This document shows, one piece after another, positions 23,341 to 35,750 of a stretch of DNA of 64,000 nucleotides. A model generated the notes under the pieces. The model made no database searches, was not told the origin of the DNA, and saw only the letters and a list, made by a program, of their open reading frames with translations. The DNA comes from Prochilodus magdalenae (taxonomy: Eukaryota; Chordata; Actinopteri; Characiformes; Prochilodontidae), in NCBI GenBank assembly GCA_024036415.1, contig JAMWET010001334.1:62001-126000 (forward strand). The letters are read 5' to 3'. The position numbers were made by a program, and so were the translations under genes. Within the stretch, counting starts at the first letter, position 1, and each line of letters opens with the position of its first letter.

Positions 23341-24999
23341 GCTGCGGTACATTTTGGTCTACACTTTCTGACTCTCGGTGAACTGCTGTCTCACTGTCTG
23401 TTTCCTGCTGTGTCTTTTTAGCTTTGCTTTGTATTGATGAGCTTTCTTGTTTTTTGTCCGATGCAATATTTCAGTCCAAAGGTAGCAGACAGTATTGTAG
23501 CCAAATGTCAACCTTTAACTTCAAATCAATTTAGATTCAGTTTGACTGTTTTATATAATGCTTTGAACAACAAATGCCAAATAAACCAATAAATAACTAA
23601 AACACTAAAATAAAAGTATTACTCAGTTCCAAATCCATCCACCAGCTAAATATTTCAGTAGCATGCTCTGATGTTAATTATGAAATGTTACGTTAAATTA
23701 TTTAAATAACTATATTTACAACATTTACGCTTCAGTAAAAAATCAGTCCCTGTCTATGGTAGTAAAGAATGTTTCAGGTATGGTCAGTTATATATGCACT
23801 ATGTAGTTTAGTAGTTTTAATGGAGTTCTTGTACATGTTAAAAAGTGATCTGCACTCTATGGTATTGGCATCTAAATGTCAAATGACGGTGCAAAAATTA
23901 AAACCAGGTGTGCAATACCACCTTTTACACCGACATAAAACCAGCCACCTTTTACAGTTATATACACTGTAAAAAAATCCGGCTGAAATTTGTCTACCTA
24001 AGCTGTATTTTTCTGTTGTCTGTCTGTAATCACTTCCCGATTGTCACAAGATATATATTCTATATCGTTTACCTAACTGAGTTGCAGCACAAAATGTCAG
24101 GAGAACATTTACTATTAACTTTTACTTCTAAAGCTCAGGTTGATGCAAAATATACATTTTTCACATTGTAATGAATCTACACTAATTGTGTATTCTTGTA
24201 AATACCATCAATATTTAGTTTTCATAATAAGCTCATGTTCACAGACATTCTTCTGACACAGCCATTTGTACTGTGTAAATGCCTGTTTTATTACGTATTT
24301 AATTTTTGTATTTATTATGTATATTGCATCTGGAAATGTGCTATACAAATAAAACACATTTAGTTTACATTCTGTATATAATATATTGTGATAGCCCTTG
24401 TTGTTGTGTCTATGTATGTATGTGTGTAATAGATGCACAAGCACTAGTAGCTAATGCATTGATCCGATTGTGACTTTATAGATTATGTAGTTGCTATCCT
24501 AGCTGTATTTTTAAGATAAATGCATGGAACTCAATTACTTATCCTATTACTTATCTGCTATATACAGTCAGACAGAAGCTTGCATAATGACAGCAAGGTA
24601 ATTGAACTTTGTAGAAACATTTGAAGATATATCGGTTTCACATATATAGGGGCCTTTGCCAGTTACCACTTAATGCAAAAAGTGTTGCCAACCCCTGACG
24701 TTTGGCCTTCTGATTCCCAAAATTGCTTTTATATATACATCAACTCATGGTAATACAATTAGTACAAAGCAGCTCTTTTAAACCATTTCTGTGACACAGT
24801 AACTGCTGCTAAGAATGCCTGTAGAATCACATACACAAACAGTTTTGTATAGCCTGGGTTTGGTTGCCCTAATGCCATTTTCACCTGCTTGCTTTATCCA
24901 GTAAACCACAAAGGAAAATCATAATAAAAGAGCTAAGGCTCTTGGCTCCCCTCTCCAAAAAAGAGATATTTCTGTGTATTAAAAAAAGTGTTGAATATG
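23341..24999. other. No supported gene
   Basis: AT-rich, with scattered short open frames. No splice-flanked exon, TE terminus or tandem array was seen. Confidence 0.4.
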
Positions 25000-25300
25000 T
25001 AATGGCAGTAAAGCCACTGTCAGGTGGAAATGGGAAAAATAACTGCAGGTGGAGTCATAAAGTGTAACTGGACCTTCATTACCTCCCCCTGCCTCTATCA
25101 TTAACACAGACAGTGAGAAACGATATTTGTCTTCCCCTTATTTCACCTCCTTAATGAAGATTTCACCTGCTGCAGTATCACCTTCTCTTGTCTAAATCAT
25201 TTCCCAGTGAAAATAGAGGCTGGATATTCTTTAGCAGCACTGTTCCTGTCCATGAACACAAAAACTGTGGTTCAGACGTCTAATTCACGACTATGACTAA
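25000..25300. promoter_or_regulatory. Candidate conserved non-coding stretch
   Basis: Repeat-free sequence with several CAGGTG/CACCTG E-boxes (CTGTCAGGTGGAAATGGG, ACTGCAGGTGGAG, TTTCACCTCC, TTTCACCTGCTGCAG) and TTAATGA-type words within 200 bases. The E-box cluster is seen; enhancer function is inference. Confidence 0.3.
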
Positions 25301-26330
25301 GTCAGAAGGTTTGAGGTGATCATAATAGCTGTGATAGCAGAACATATCAAATGACATATTGTTGTTTTTTTATCTTGTTGCTTACTGGCCAGAAAGCATA
25401 AACACTCTAATTGCGTTCTTAGCCTACACTTTAGATTTGTGTCAGTGCCTCCTATTTCTAGTGAAAAACATGAGCTATTCGAGCAAGGCAACGGCTGTAG
25501 ATGTAATTTCATTTCATATCATTTCTCTGAAGAGCTAAAGAACTTTTCAGTTCTTCCTCTCTTTCATTCCAGCAATGCTGGATTAGAGATATTTCCAACC
25601 AGATGCGTCACTGCCATTCCAATAAAGGCACATTACAACAGCACCAGCTAGACGCTGGGTCTTTCAAAGAGGTAGCTCTGTTAAACTCATCGTCACAGAT
25701 GGGAAAAAAGCAGAGGAGAGTAAAGGAGAAGAGTAAAGGCAGGAATCTATGTATCAGTTTATGCTCGCCCCAGCTCCTGTGTTCTGAAGGATCGATAACG
25801 TTCCAAAGACATTAGCGTATGCGTGTGTGGATTGCATAAACAGCTCAGAGCCGGTCCAGACACGAAGGCCGGCTTGCGTCTAGATCTGCCTCCTTACTGA
25901 AACATCTGCTTGCACTGCTCTTGAACCTGCCAAAGTCAAGGAGGCCTGAGATATTAATGTCCTCCCAATGATTCTATCACAGTTTTCACCAAAAAAAAAA
26001 AAATCATATCGGTTTGATTATTCGGTGCGTAAACAGTCTTCCCCAAGCCTCCCACCCCCCGGCTGGCCCTGCTCTGCTGTGCTTGAGGAGAGCGTTTTCT
26101 CTCCGTATATGGCCAACGAAACAGAAACACACAGGATTACGACCCTAGACCATTTATTCAAAGTGACTGTCTTGTTTAGGTTACCATCCTTGACCGTTTC
26201 TTTTTTCCCCTCCTCACTCTGAAATATTGTGGAGGTGGGCTGTGGTGTAAGTGGCGCACAGCTGCACTGAATACCAGGTTTCACTCTGAAGACAAAATTA
26301 TGGCACAGAAAAGTGTTAGATTAACCTCCC
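25301..26330. other. Unassigned, partly GC-rich sequence
   Basis: Several overlapping short frames on both strands but no recognisable protein. Includes a 13-base A-run near 25989 and moderately CpG-containing sequence at 25790-26110. Could be further non-coding regulatory DNA. Confidence 0.3.
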
Positions 26331-26579
26331 GACGCAGACTACGACTTCAAGCTGTGATAGTGACAGATGAGGATTTTAAGGGTTAATACGTTCCATGTAC
26401 AGATTCAGGTCTCTGGCTTGAAAGGAAAGACTCTAAGTAGACCTACTGAAAATCATGAAATGCAAAAACAAATATCCATCTGTGTAAAACGCAATTGATG
26501 GCCCTTCTGAATTCAGTGGCTCATGTTAATATATGACATTGTTTTGGGCAGCTTATACTAGTGCAAAGATACATGAGCC

Positions 26580-26700
26580 CATCACACAAAAAAATTGTCA
26601 CCAGTTAGAGTGTACCAAAGTCTATAGTGCGTAGCTGAATCTGCAGGTGTATCAGAGCATACAGTCATACGGTTCTACCAGCAGTAGCTTATAATGTTTA
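26580..26700 (+). mobile_element. Tc1-type transposase fragment (helix-turn-helix part)
   Basis: GAATCTGCAGGTGTATCAGA followed by GCATACAG and TTCTACCAGCAGT matches 62325-62385 with a few substitutions. In family terms the stretch encodes the EFAGV...VYRQW-type second helix-turn-helix of a Tc1-like transposase. Only about 80 bases are recognisable. Confidence 0.45.
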
Positions 26701-28490
26701 AACATGTACATACTTCTACAATAGTGCTTTTCTCTTTTCGAGTGTCTACAGCGTTGGTAATAGCATGTGAATGCTAAGCTAATGGTGGTGCACAAAAACC
26801 TCTAAGCACTAAGCTATTTATGATTTACATTAACATTTTTTGCCCTTTATACCCAATATACCAAAAAAAGATGATCATCCACTTTTACTGCCTAACTATA
26901 TTAGTACTACTGTCTTACAAGTTATGATTTTAATGCATAGGTCTCCTTTCTAATCCGTAAGGGGCTGTTTTTGTATTCATAAGTAGGTACTAGGCAAATA
27001 AATAACTAAATAGGAAGGCTTAGACCAACCCATTAAACATATTTCCAATAAATCATTATAACACGGTTTAGTCTTTTCATTGTCATTTAATTTTTTGCGA
27101 ATGCATTACAAATCTCCAAGGCCAGGAAAGTGAGTCAGTGGAGCTCCAATGCATTTTATTTATTATTTTGTTTATTAAAGCATTCAACCAAAAATGTATG
27201 AATACAACTGCTAACAACTGTTTCCTCTCTGTACTTAGACTAGTACTGCTCATTTTTATTAGCTCTGCATCTTTTACTATCGTCAGACCCCCTTATTTCA
27301 TTCCATATTCTAATTTTTAATTGCACAAGATTTTGCCACTGTGGTGTTGCTGAGCCTGGCTATGAGTGGCATTGCAGCTGTCTGTTATTCTGATAGGTAA
27401 ATGTCTCTGATATGTTAGAGTAAATACTAGTGTTGTTGGTTGTTGTTATTTGGTGCTTGTTTATGTTTACTGGCAGAGAGAGTCCGGTGAGTTTTGCTCA
27501 CCCACGCTGGCTCCTCCAACTCCAGTTCTGTGGTTAACCACCAAGCATTCAGTCTTGTGCTGTAAGCATGTGTAGCTAATAAAGAGCAATTACTATATTA
27601 AACAATCCTTTGTGGTCACACCTCTTCTTTACCAGTGCCAGAAATCTTTCGTTTAAGTTTAGCTTCTCTGTAAGTGTATTTTGTTTATATGTATATGTCT
27701 ATATATTCTACTCCCATGCCTGGTAATCACAGTGTGAGTGCAGTACCTCAACATGTTTTGTCAATCTGAGGGCATTACATCAGTTTGTGTGGGTGCTGGG
27801 ACAAGACCCAAAATGATATCAAATAAAATTTATGAAAAACTTCTTTTTATTATTATTTCTGTCGATTTTCTTTCCATCACAACAGCCACGGTCATATTAG
27901 GAACTTTGGGTCCAAGCTGTTTTCTCCATGGTAAAACGAATTGGAAGTTGCTGATATCACGGACTGTGGCCAAAGAAATATGTTGCAAACAAAACACAAT
28001 GTGTAATACTCACATTTTTTTGCACCAAATGTGGCTTGAACTTCTGAATTACGAGGTTCTAAAGGGGGTTAATATATGAATGTTGCTACATCCATGTTAG
28101 TGGTAAGCTACCGCTCCTAGACAATGAAATGACAATGCATAAAACTCTTCTTTTAAATTACATAATAACATCAGCTACTATGGTGTTACTACTGTCAAAG
28201 CAAACTGCAATGGCTGAAAAAGCTTGATGGTTTCTTTAGGGGGCATTTTGGCAAGACTGGCGGTGTTATAAATTCAGTTTAGAGCAATGTTAGCTTCCAT
28301 GGAGCAATAGGTTTGACTAAGGATGGACAGTAGCAGGCTTGGAACCCTATAGTTTACCACAGGGCATGAAAGTGGCAAACTTCAAAAATCTAGTTTATTT
28401 TCCCAAAGAGAATTCAATCTCATACCAGTGTTTCAAATACTGGCATGATGTTGACTACTAAACTATTTGGTGGTCTAGGCAATCTAAGGC
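26701..28490. other. No supported gene
   Basis: The longest frame is 113 codons (27738-28079, plus), with no recognisable domain. A stretch ending GCTAATAAAGAGCAATTACT near 27575 looks like a transcript or retroelement 3' end but cannot be assigned. Confidence 0.35.
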
Positions 28491-28499
28491 TATTCGGCC

Positions 28500-28719
28500 G
28501 CACTTTACAGTGTGACATAATATAATGCATTAATTTACATGAAGTAATACATTAACGATGGTTACAATCCTTAACTAATTTTAGGTAAACATGTAACAAC
28601 GACACAGTTCACACTTGTTACATGTTTACTTAACAATAGTTATCCATTGTTCATGTACTTCATCATATTAACTAATGCAGTACTTCATTTTAGTTTGTCA
28701 ATACATAACGTAAAGTGTT
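28500..28719. mobile_element. Palindromic MITE, about 220 bp
   Basis: The left end CACTTTACAGTGTGACATAA and right end (reverse complement AACACTTTACGTTATGTATT) are inverted. The inner arms TTTAGGTAAACATGTAACAA and TTGTTACATGTTTACTTAAC are near-perfect reverse complements flanking a 15-base loop. No coding capacity. Confidence 0.7.
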
Positions 28720-29519
28720 ATTCAAAATTCTCTGAGTTGAACATGGACAACTGTTTTTCAGGTTTCTTCTTCGTTTCTTGTCCTGTTTTTTTTTTTTGTT
28801 GTGGCACTGCCTTTATGTCCTGACATCAACATTATGTTCACTTAAGTCAACGAACAGTTATGTTGTTTGTTCATGACAAGCACATATGTTCACAGATTTG
28901 CAGACTTAGAAGCAGAATTTTGCCTCAATTTAGCCTTCATCTGACCTTTAGAATGGCAAAGAAGCTGCGCTCTGTGGCAGACATACTGATAGCAATAACC
29001 GTTCTGTAATTTTTTTACCAGCTCTGTCCTCTGTCTGCATTTCTGAGACAGTCTTGCGACATGTCTCGTACACTCAAAGGTTCTTTAATGAGAAATAGCT
29101 ATCAGTGCCACGACCAGTGGGATGGCTGCCACACTCTGTCCCATCGGTCATATATATCACTGCATTGGGTTAGTGCTTCATCAGTTTTACTGCAGGAGGT
29201 GTACATAGAGCAACAATTCTCAGTTAAGCCTAAAGCCATCTTGCAACAGAGACTGGACTTGAACACTACAACATTACCTGAAGGCTTGCTTATAAGACAC
29301 ATTTGCTCAGGACTGACAATGGCAGAACGGATAAAAGAATTATGACAGAACATATTGCCAGCAGCAGTGTTCTGCAGCAAAAGGTTGAATATTGTGTCAA
29401 GTGTCCAATTTTTTCAAATTTTGATTCTGAACACAGTGGTGGAAGAAACTGGATGTTGATTGACATGCCATGATGAACCCGGTATCATGCACAGAGCGTC
29501 TTCCTGCTTCATTCCACCT

Positions 29520-29560
29520 TAAAGAGGCAATCTGCAATTTCCTTCGGGATTAATAAAGTG

Positions 29561-29591
<31 letters not shown>

Positions 29592-29631
29592 TATCTTATC
29601 TTATCTTATCTTATCTTATCTTATCTTATCT

Positions 29632-29661
<30 letters not shown>
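29520..29661 (+). repeat. (TTATC)n pentanucleotide array on a retroelement-like tail
   Basis: About 20 perfect TTATC units (29562-29661). They are preceded by TTCCTTCGGGATTAATAAAG, a sequence type I know at the 3' ends of fish non-LTR retrotransposons, which typically end in such short tandem repeats. No reverse-transcriptase remnant was recognised upstream, so only the tail is called. Confidence 0.6.
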
Positions 29662-29662
<1 letters not shown>

Positions 29663-29899
29663 CAATGCTAAAGTTCTCTTGTGCTACTCATCTGTTTCTG
29701 CCAGCACTATGGCCACCATGCCAACACTTGCATAGCTTTGTGCAGCTACTGTCACCCTACTTTAATGAGATTAGATATGACTTTTCCTTCAACACAAATA
29801 CACAAATATGGTATTACAATTTTTACTTACACACGACAATCATTGTGTTGATGGAACATTCAGACACAAACACAACAAAAAAAAAAGATACATTTAGAG

Positions 29900-30840
29900 A
29901 CACTAAGACCATGTCTTTTATTGTTTCTGCCTGTTCCTGACTTTGTTTACTTTCCCTCATGTGCTCACCTGCCATGTGCTTATGTTTTTCAGCTCCCTCT
30001 TTCCTCCACCCCTTTGCCTTGCTCCTCACCTGTGTGTTCTGTAGCCCCACTCTAGTGTAGCTCCAGATGTTTGCTCTCTGTGCATTTATACCCCTAGTTG
30101 TTTAACTTGTCTTTGCTTAGTGTTTTGTTGTGCCTCTGCATTATGTTGCCCAGTATGTGGTTGTTTTATAGCATATTTATCGTATTTCTTCTTTGTTTTT
30201 TTGACTTCATTCGGATTTCATCTTGGATAATGATAAATGTTTGACTTGCACTTGTATCCTGCCTCCTCATCAGTCAAGCACAAACTACAGTAGGTTAAAA
30301 TGTTTTTTTTTTTCCCCTAAAGCAATATCTTTAAAAATGTTGACATTAGGCAAATATTTCACAAGATTAACCTTAAAGATCGGTCTTGTACGATGACAGT
30401 AACTTTATTTTCATGAGATTATGTTTTACAAGTCACCAATGTTCAATTTGAATTGTGGTCACTGCAATATTGCACAGCTCCTAAGCATTTCAGGCTAAAG
30501 TACAGTCTCCTTTTAACTAAATGTTTATGTTATGTCACAAGGGGACAAGGCGGGGATGCAGGATGTAAGCGCAAGTCTTTAATAAAAAACAAATAAGATA
30601 CAACAAAACCAAAGAAGCCAAAACACTAGTAAACTAAGAAACACTGAACAGGTTTACAAAAACCACAGACATGGAGACAAAACACCATCAAGAATAAAGG
30701 GAACATAAGGAAGCATAAATGAACAAGAACAGGGAACAGGGCAAGGAACAGGGCAACAAAAGGCATATAGAAGAGGCAAGAAACAGAAAACCAGAGAAAA
30801 CAGAGGTAAACAGGCGCAAGACAAGACAGGGCATGACATG
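29900..30840. mobile_element. Possible old interspersed element, poorly defined
   Basis: A pyrimidine-rich half (29910-30270, with repeated CTGCCT, GTTTTGTTGTGCC-type words) and a purine-rich half (30535-30830, with repeated GAACAGGGCAAGGAACAGGG) resemble pieces of multicopy fish repeats. The internal near-duplicate GGGAACAGGGCAAGGAACAG at 30730-30760 is visible. No termini or coding remnant found. Low confidence. Confidence 0.25.
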
Positions 30841-31439
30841 TTACAATGTAACCAGTAGCAGTCTACCAAAGAATAGAATGAAGTTGAAATTTTTTTTTGG
30901 ATGTTTTCTTTATGCACAGATTAATAAAAACATACATGATATGTTTGGCATGTAAATAAAACATGTTTAAAATGTATTACATTTTACTACTCATGTTTAT
31001 TTTGATGTACATATTTTGTTTATGTATTTAGGTTGGGAAGTTTATTTGGTTCAACAAACAGAAATGTACTGAATTAATTGTGTTTGCCCCAACTTAGCAG
31101 CCCTTTTACTGACTGTCTGAGTAGGCAGCCGATCAGGAATAAGCTGTGCTATAGCTGCATTGTTTAGTAAAGATGGTAATGATCACCACAGCTCTGTCTG
31201 TTGTTCATTTATAGTAGATACAACAAGAAATCAGTTACTAAGCAAGGAATGGCATGGAGGGCTTTTACTCAGTTTTGAGTCTTATCAGGACAGATAAATT
31301 AATTGAAGACAGACAGAAGATCCATTAAACTGTAATCTCTATGTGAGACTAAACCTAAGCACTACAACAGAGTAGAGTCCTCCTACCTACTTTTTACAGT
31401 GTATAGTGGATTTCGAGAACATTGTGCTAAAGCAGCTTT
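30841..31439. other. No recognised feature
   Basis: AT-rich sequence without open frames of note. Confidence 0.4.
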
Positions 31440-31790
31440 CAGAGAGTGCAACCCTCAGCTAAGCACTGCGCCGAGTGTATGATAAAGGACCACTGAGATG
31501 AACCACGACTCAAAATGGGAATCCATCATCCTATGAGCTGAGGAACACACTCTGCAGGACCCATCAGTCTGATTTGAAAGCACATGACCAAGGCTTATAA
31601 GTCACCTCAACTTTACTGGTCTGCTTACTTTTCAGCAGAGAAGTCCTTTAAACACCCCTGCCAGCCCAGGTGTTCTCCATCAGCCTCAATTAAACCATCC
31701 AATAAACAAGGGGAAACAATTACTGCAAATGAAGTAATAATCACCGGTATGTCGTCTTCCACAGAGACACTATCCATCCGTGCTCTCCAC
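31440..31790. promoter_or_regulatory. Candidate conserved non-coding stretch
   Basis: Repeat-free and balanced in composition, with GGGGAAACAATTACTGCAAA and TGAAGTAATAATCACCGG near its end. Looks enhancer-like by eye; needs alignment. Confidence 0.25.
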
Positions 31791-32206
31791 AGTGTTTGTG
31801 CTCTGGACCCTTAGCACTAACGCAACAGCCCATAAGAGGCGTGTGATAAACAGAACTAGCCTATATGAGATTAGTGGCAGTGAGAAGGCAATAAAATGCC
31901 CATATATGAACAAAGCAAGATGTTGGACATCACTGCAATACAAACACTTTCCTTAATTGTACAAACACAATATACAGACATGGTGCAAGAGTCCTTTGTT
32001 AACAAACTGCACACTCAATGGTGGGAGTTTAAGGTAAAATCATTTTTTGGGGCACATTATCTATTGCAAAGAGAGATTATGACCATTTAAAAAGCTAGAA
32101 ACACCAAACAGGATTGTAGGCAGGAACGGGAACATCACATTAAATTCTATTAACCCATACAAATATGTAATATGTAATATGACATATGTAAATATGTCAT
32201 ATATAT

Positions 32207-32760
32207 ATACTCATCATCAAAAAATCGTTGCACCCAAAAGGAAGTGTTGAATTTTACTGCTATTTGGAAGAAAGATAAAGGTCACCAGGAACATTAAACA
32301 ATATGGTAGACCACCATGTTTGCCAACGCTGTCTACCAGAGGATCTACCAGATCCTGCATGTCACTGGGGCATGCCTTCTTCTTTCTAATGTCACCAGCA
32401 GTGTGCTATGGTAATATCCACATGACTGGAAAGGCGAGCAATATGTTGATCCTGCTTCCTGGCGCCTTACGATGCGATGCCTCTCGAACATTTCCAACTG
32501 TTCAATTTCCTTTAGACCCTTCTCTGAGGCATACCTCATTTGCAAAGGATGCTACCAACACAACCGCATGAGTCAGAATGTAAAGCATGTGCAGTCTGTC
32601 AGGTGCAGCAGTAAGTCCTGTCCTTGCATTTGTCATTTGCTGCTGATTGTGAAACTTAAATTATTCGCATGTCTCACTGCTAGACCTACTCATTTCTTGT
32701 TGTTCATTCCTGTCGGTTGATTCCATCGGTGTGCAAAATTTTTTTGATGATGAGTGTATA
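32207..32760 (-). mobile_element. Tc1-type deletion derivative with both termini
   Basis: The left end TACTCATCATCAAAAAATCG and the right end (reverse complement TACACTCATCATCAAAAAAA) form inverted repeats of about 28 bases, flanked by TA. On the minus strand an open remnant reads LEMFERHRIVRRQEAG, matching the N-terminal helix-turn-helix of Tc1-like transposases of the FERGRIVGLREAG type (family knowledge). The catalytic domain is absent. A non-autonomous, internally deleted copy. It begins at an ATATGTAA-rich, TA-rich target region. Confidence 0.75.
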
Positions 32761-33689
32761 TAGTACACAGTGTACATAGTGCAGTATGTTTTACTTTCCC
32801 ATATTCATGTGGGAAGTTAATACAAAGTTAATGATTTAGAACCTATGACATTTTAGGGTAATGCTTTACTCTAGGGCAGTGTTCATAATGATACATCATC
32901 ATGCTCATCATGACAACTAACATTAACCTACATAAACATTTCTGAAATGTTTTGCAATAAAGCTTGCATTTGCCAACTTTGATATCAAGTTAACATAATT
33001 TTTCTAATCTCTTGTCAGTTGTGTTGAAGGTTCTGCTCTCGGTTAAATGATGTAAGAACAGATAGGAATGGTAAAACAAAACAATGAATCTCTTGACAAG
33101 TGACCACTATAACAACTGCCACCCACTAGCATTGGGAATCCATGTTCTGCAATAAACAAAAGAAGTGATATAAACAGTTGAAAACAAGAATAAACAACAT
33201 CAAGAGACAACAGCTATTAGACTAACACTTTATGTTTATGCATATGTCAGTTATCATGGATATGCAAAGCTATTCTGGTGTTTATTATGATGTATATTTA
33301 TTTTGTAATGTGTATGTATGTATTGTATTCAAATACTGCAATGGACTACGCACCTAAGATTTTCACTCAGTCTCACACCTGTGTAAATGTGATGCCACAA
33401 TAAACGTGATTTGGTCTGAATTAATGACAAGCTCATGTAGTTCATGCAGTGGTGAATTTCCTATGTAACAGTCCCACCATGAAAACATATTATATATAAA
33501 AAAATCATACGGTTTTTATTTTCTATTTCATTTAGACCAAAGAAATGACACATCATGTCAACAACTGATATTCAAAACACTACAAAGGACAACACAGCTA
33601 AAGAGTAATAATGACATAGTTGGAGCTGGAGTTACTGCTTATGTAATTTTCTCTTTGAGAAAGCCAGGATTTTCTGTAAGTGAGTAAAT
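32761..33689. other. No gene; possible repeat fragments
   Basis: CCTACATAAACATTTCTGAA near 32925 is a fragment of the inverted-repeat MITE type seen at 36990-37190. CCACAATAAACGTGATTTG near 33395 looks like a retroelement or transcript 3' tail. Nothing is complete. Confidence 0.35.
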
Positions 33690-34020
33690 CTTGTGATTTG
33701 AACAGCCTTTTAATGACACTCTCTGCCTCCTAGCCTGATGAGAAATGAGGTCCACAAAGAGGGGAAAAGCAGCCGCGAGGAATGAAATTATAGATGTGAT
33801 GGCCAAGTCCGCATTCAATACAATGAAGCCTTTTGTTTATTCTCTATCTTGGATCTGGATCTGCAACTTACTTATATTAAACCAAAATCATCCACCCCGA
33901 AGGTCTTTCACCAAGGACAGTAATTGGGCCAAAGAGGAAAGAAACCCTGTTATTAAGGAACGTCTGAGCCAGTGGAATTTGCCAGCATATTTGATTAGCA
34001 TATTTGCTACGCTACACTAG
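33690..34020. promoter_or_regulatory. Candidate conserved non-coding stretch
   Basis: Repeat-free, information-rich sequence ending GCCAGCATATTTGATTAGCA TATTTGC, with homeobox- and POU-like words. It also overlaps a 91-codon plus-strand frame of no recognised family. By eye it resembles a developmental enhancer. Confidence 0.3.
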
Positions 34021-35479
34021 CATCAGTCTGTAGGCTCTTGTATAGAAGCACAGAGCATATCAACACAACATAGGTGTGTTGATGGACAAACAGATTGTGA
34101 CAAGCGCTGAGTTAAAATCAAGGCGAGGTTTATTTAACAGATCTGTAGTCAAACACAGCAGCAATAAGAGCAAAGCAGACATAATAAAGGGGCAAAGCAG
34201 AGTCAGACAATCAGAGCAGTAAAAGTACCAAAAAGGGCAAAACAAAAAGAATAAATCAGAGAATCCAGAATAGCAAACGAGTAACAACAGAGAGAAACAC
34301 TCAGTAAGCACATAGTGGCAATACGTCGCATGAGCAGTGTGAGAGGGGAGTATTTGTACAAATAGACTAGATTAATGACAGGTTTGCGGTCTAGAAAACA
34401 GAACGGGATTGGGAGATGGCAGAAAAGTCCATTTTTGTTCTCATGTCTCCACTACTCCAAGGAGTTACTGCTATTCCACAATAGAAGAAGACATGTGGAC
34501 AATGTTTTTGCAACATCCTGCAAAGGCCATGACCTCCACAGTGAACACATTAAAGGCTTACAGTTTGTAAGAGTTAAAAGGCCATTCAGGATGCACTTCA
34601 AATGTACTTTTAATGCATTTGTAAATGATCTTGGCTTGCAATACTATTTCAATGAACATCCATGACTTTCCGATTAAGCTTACTGTGTCACTCAAGCAGA
34701 ATTTTAGAAGCACAAAGGGAAAGATATCTGAGGCAAATATTTTGGCTTAACAAAATCTTCAGTGCATACTGTATATACAGTGCATGTTTGGTAATCCAGA
34801 AGATATGAATATAGACCAAATTAACAAAGAAAATAATTCTGTCACAGGGAAACCATTAAGTTGCTAAGTTGCTGGACATTTAGGCACCAAATTTTCATGC
34901 TTAGTAACAAGGCAGTTTAAGAGATAGAGGCTGTCTCTTCACATGAGCCAATGTTAGGGCTAGCACTAAAGCATTAGAGGTAGATGTTATATATTAAGGA
35001 AGGAGGGCTGAACTGACTTGACGTGCCGGGTTATGAAGTGGGATTAGAGCTCCTGAGAGACTCCTTAGACATGGTTACTAAGTAGTGAATGCTTGAGTGT
35101 AATAACAGTCCTTATTTTGCAAATGGTCATTTATAACAGTAGGCAAGCTACCTTTGTTTTCGCTCACTAGGTTGGCCAGACTTAAAGAGAGTGAGACCAT
35201 TCAAGTGGAAGGTTATAGTTTTAATCAAAGCTGTGTGTTAGTCATGCCAACCTTACGGTTGGTAAAGGTAAAACATCACATTTCGACACTGAAAAATGAC
35301 CAGACCAGTGGTTTTATTCTGTACATGTATAATGTGTGCCAACATTAACCTAATTAGAAAGCAATTACAGACTTAGGTGTCCCTGAAACATAAGCATTAA
35401 AAAATAAGAAGACAGCTGAGTCAATCCTGAGCAAAATGTTTCACAGTTCTCTTTCACAGTAGGGATTTTGAGTTAATAT
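34021..35479. other. No supported gene
   Basis: Purine-rich strip at 34110-34290 (many GCAAAGCAGA and AACAAAAAG words) may be an old interspersed repeat. The remainder is AT-rich with short random frames. Confidence 0.35.
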
Positions 35480-35695
35480 AATTATATTCGCTAATCCTAA
35501 ATCCATAAAGAGTTGTGAATGCATATAGCCTCCTTGGTTACGGAGAACACCATTAGTTGTACCCATTTTGTTCGTTTACAGAAACTAGGCCATAATGAGC
35601 AGACAGAGGAATTCGGACATCAGGTAATGCTAATGGTATGAAGCTGTGTTTCACACTCTCAGCTCTAAATCTGTTTGGCCTACAAACAGCTGTGT
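35480..35695. promoter_or_regulatory. Candidate conserved non-coding stretch
   Basis: Complex sequence with TAAAGAGTTGTGAATGCATA, GGCCATAATGAGCAG and GGTAATGCTAATGG words, ending at a GA microsatellite. Enhancer-like by eye only. Confidence 0.22.
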
Positions 35696-35697
35696 GC

Positions 35698-35703
<6 letters not shown>

Positions 35704-35749
<46 letters not shown>
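35704..35749. repeat. (GA)n microsatellite
   Basis: About 22 GA dinucleotides. Confidence 0.95.

Positions 35750-35750
<1 letters not shown>

Noticed and set aside
27738..28079. 113-codon plus-strand frame
   Set aside because: No domain, no splice context, AT-rich composition like its surroundings; a frame of this length is expected by chance in 64 kb.
29562..29661. Short direct repeats considered as a CRISPR-like array
   Set aside because: Perfect head-to-tail pentamers without spacers, in a eukaryotic context.
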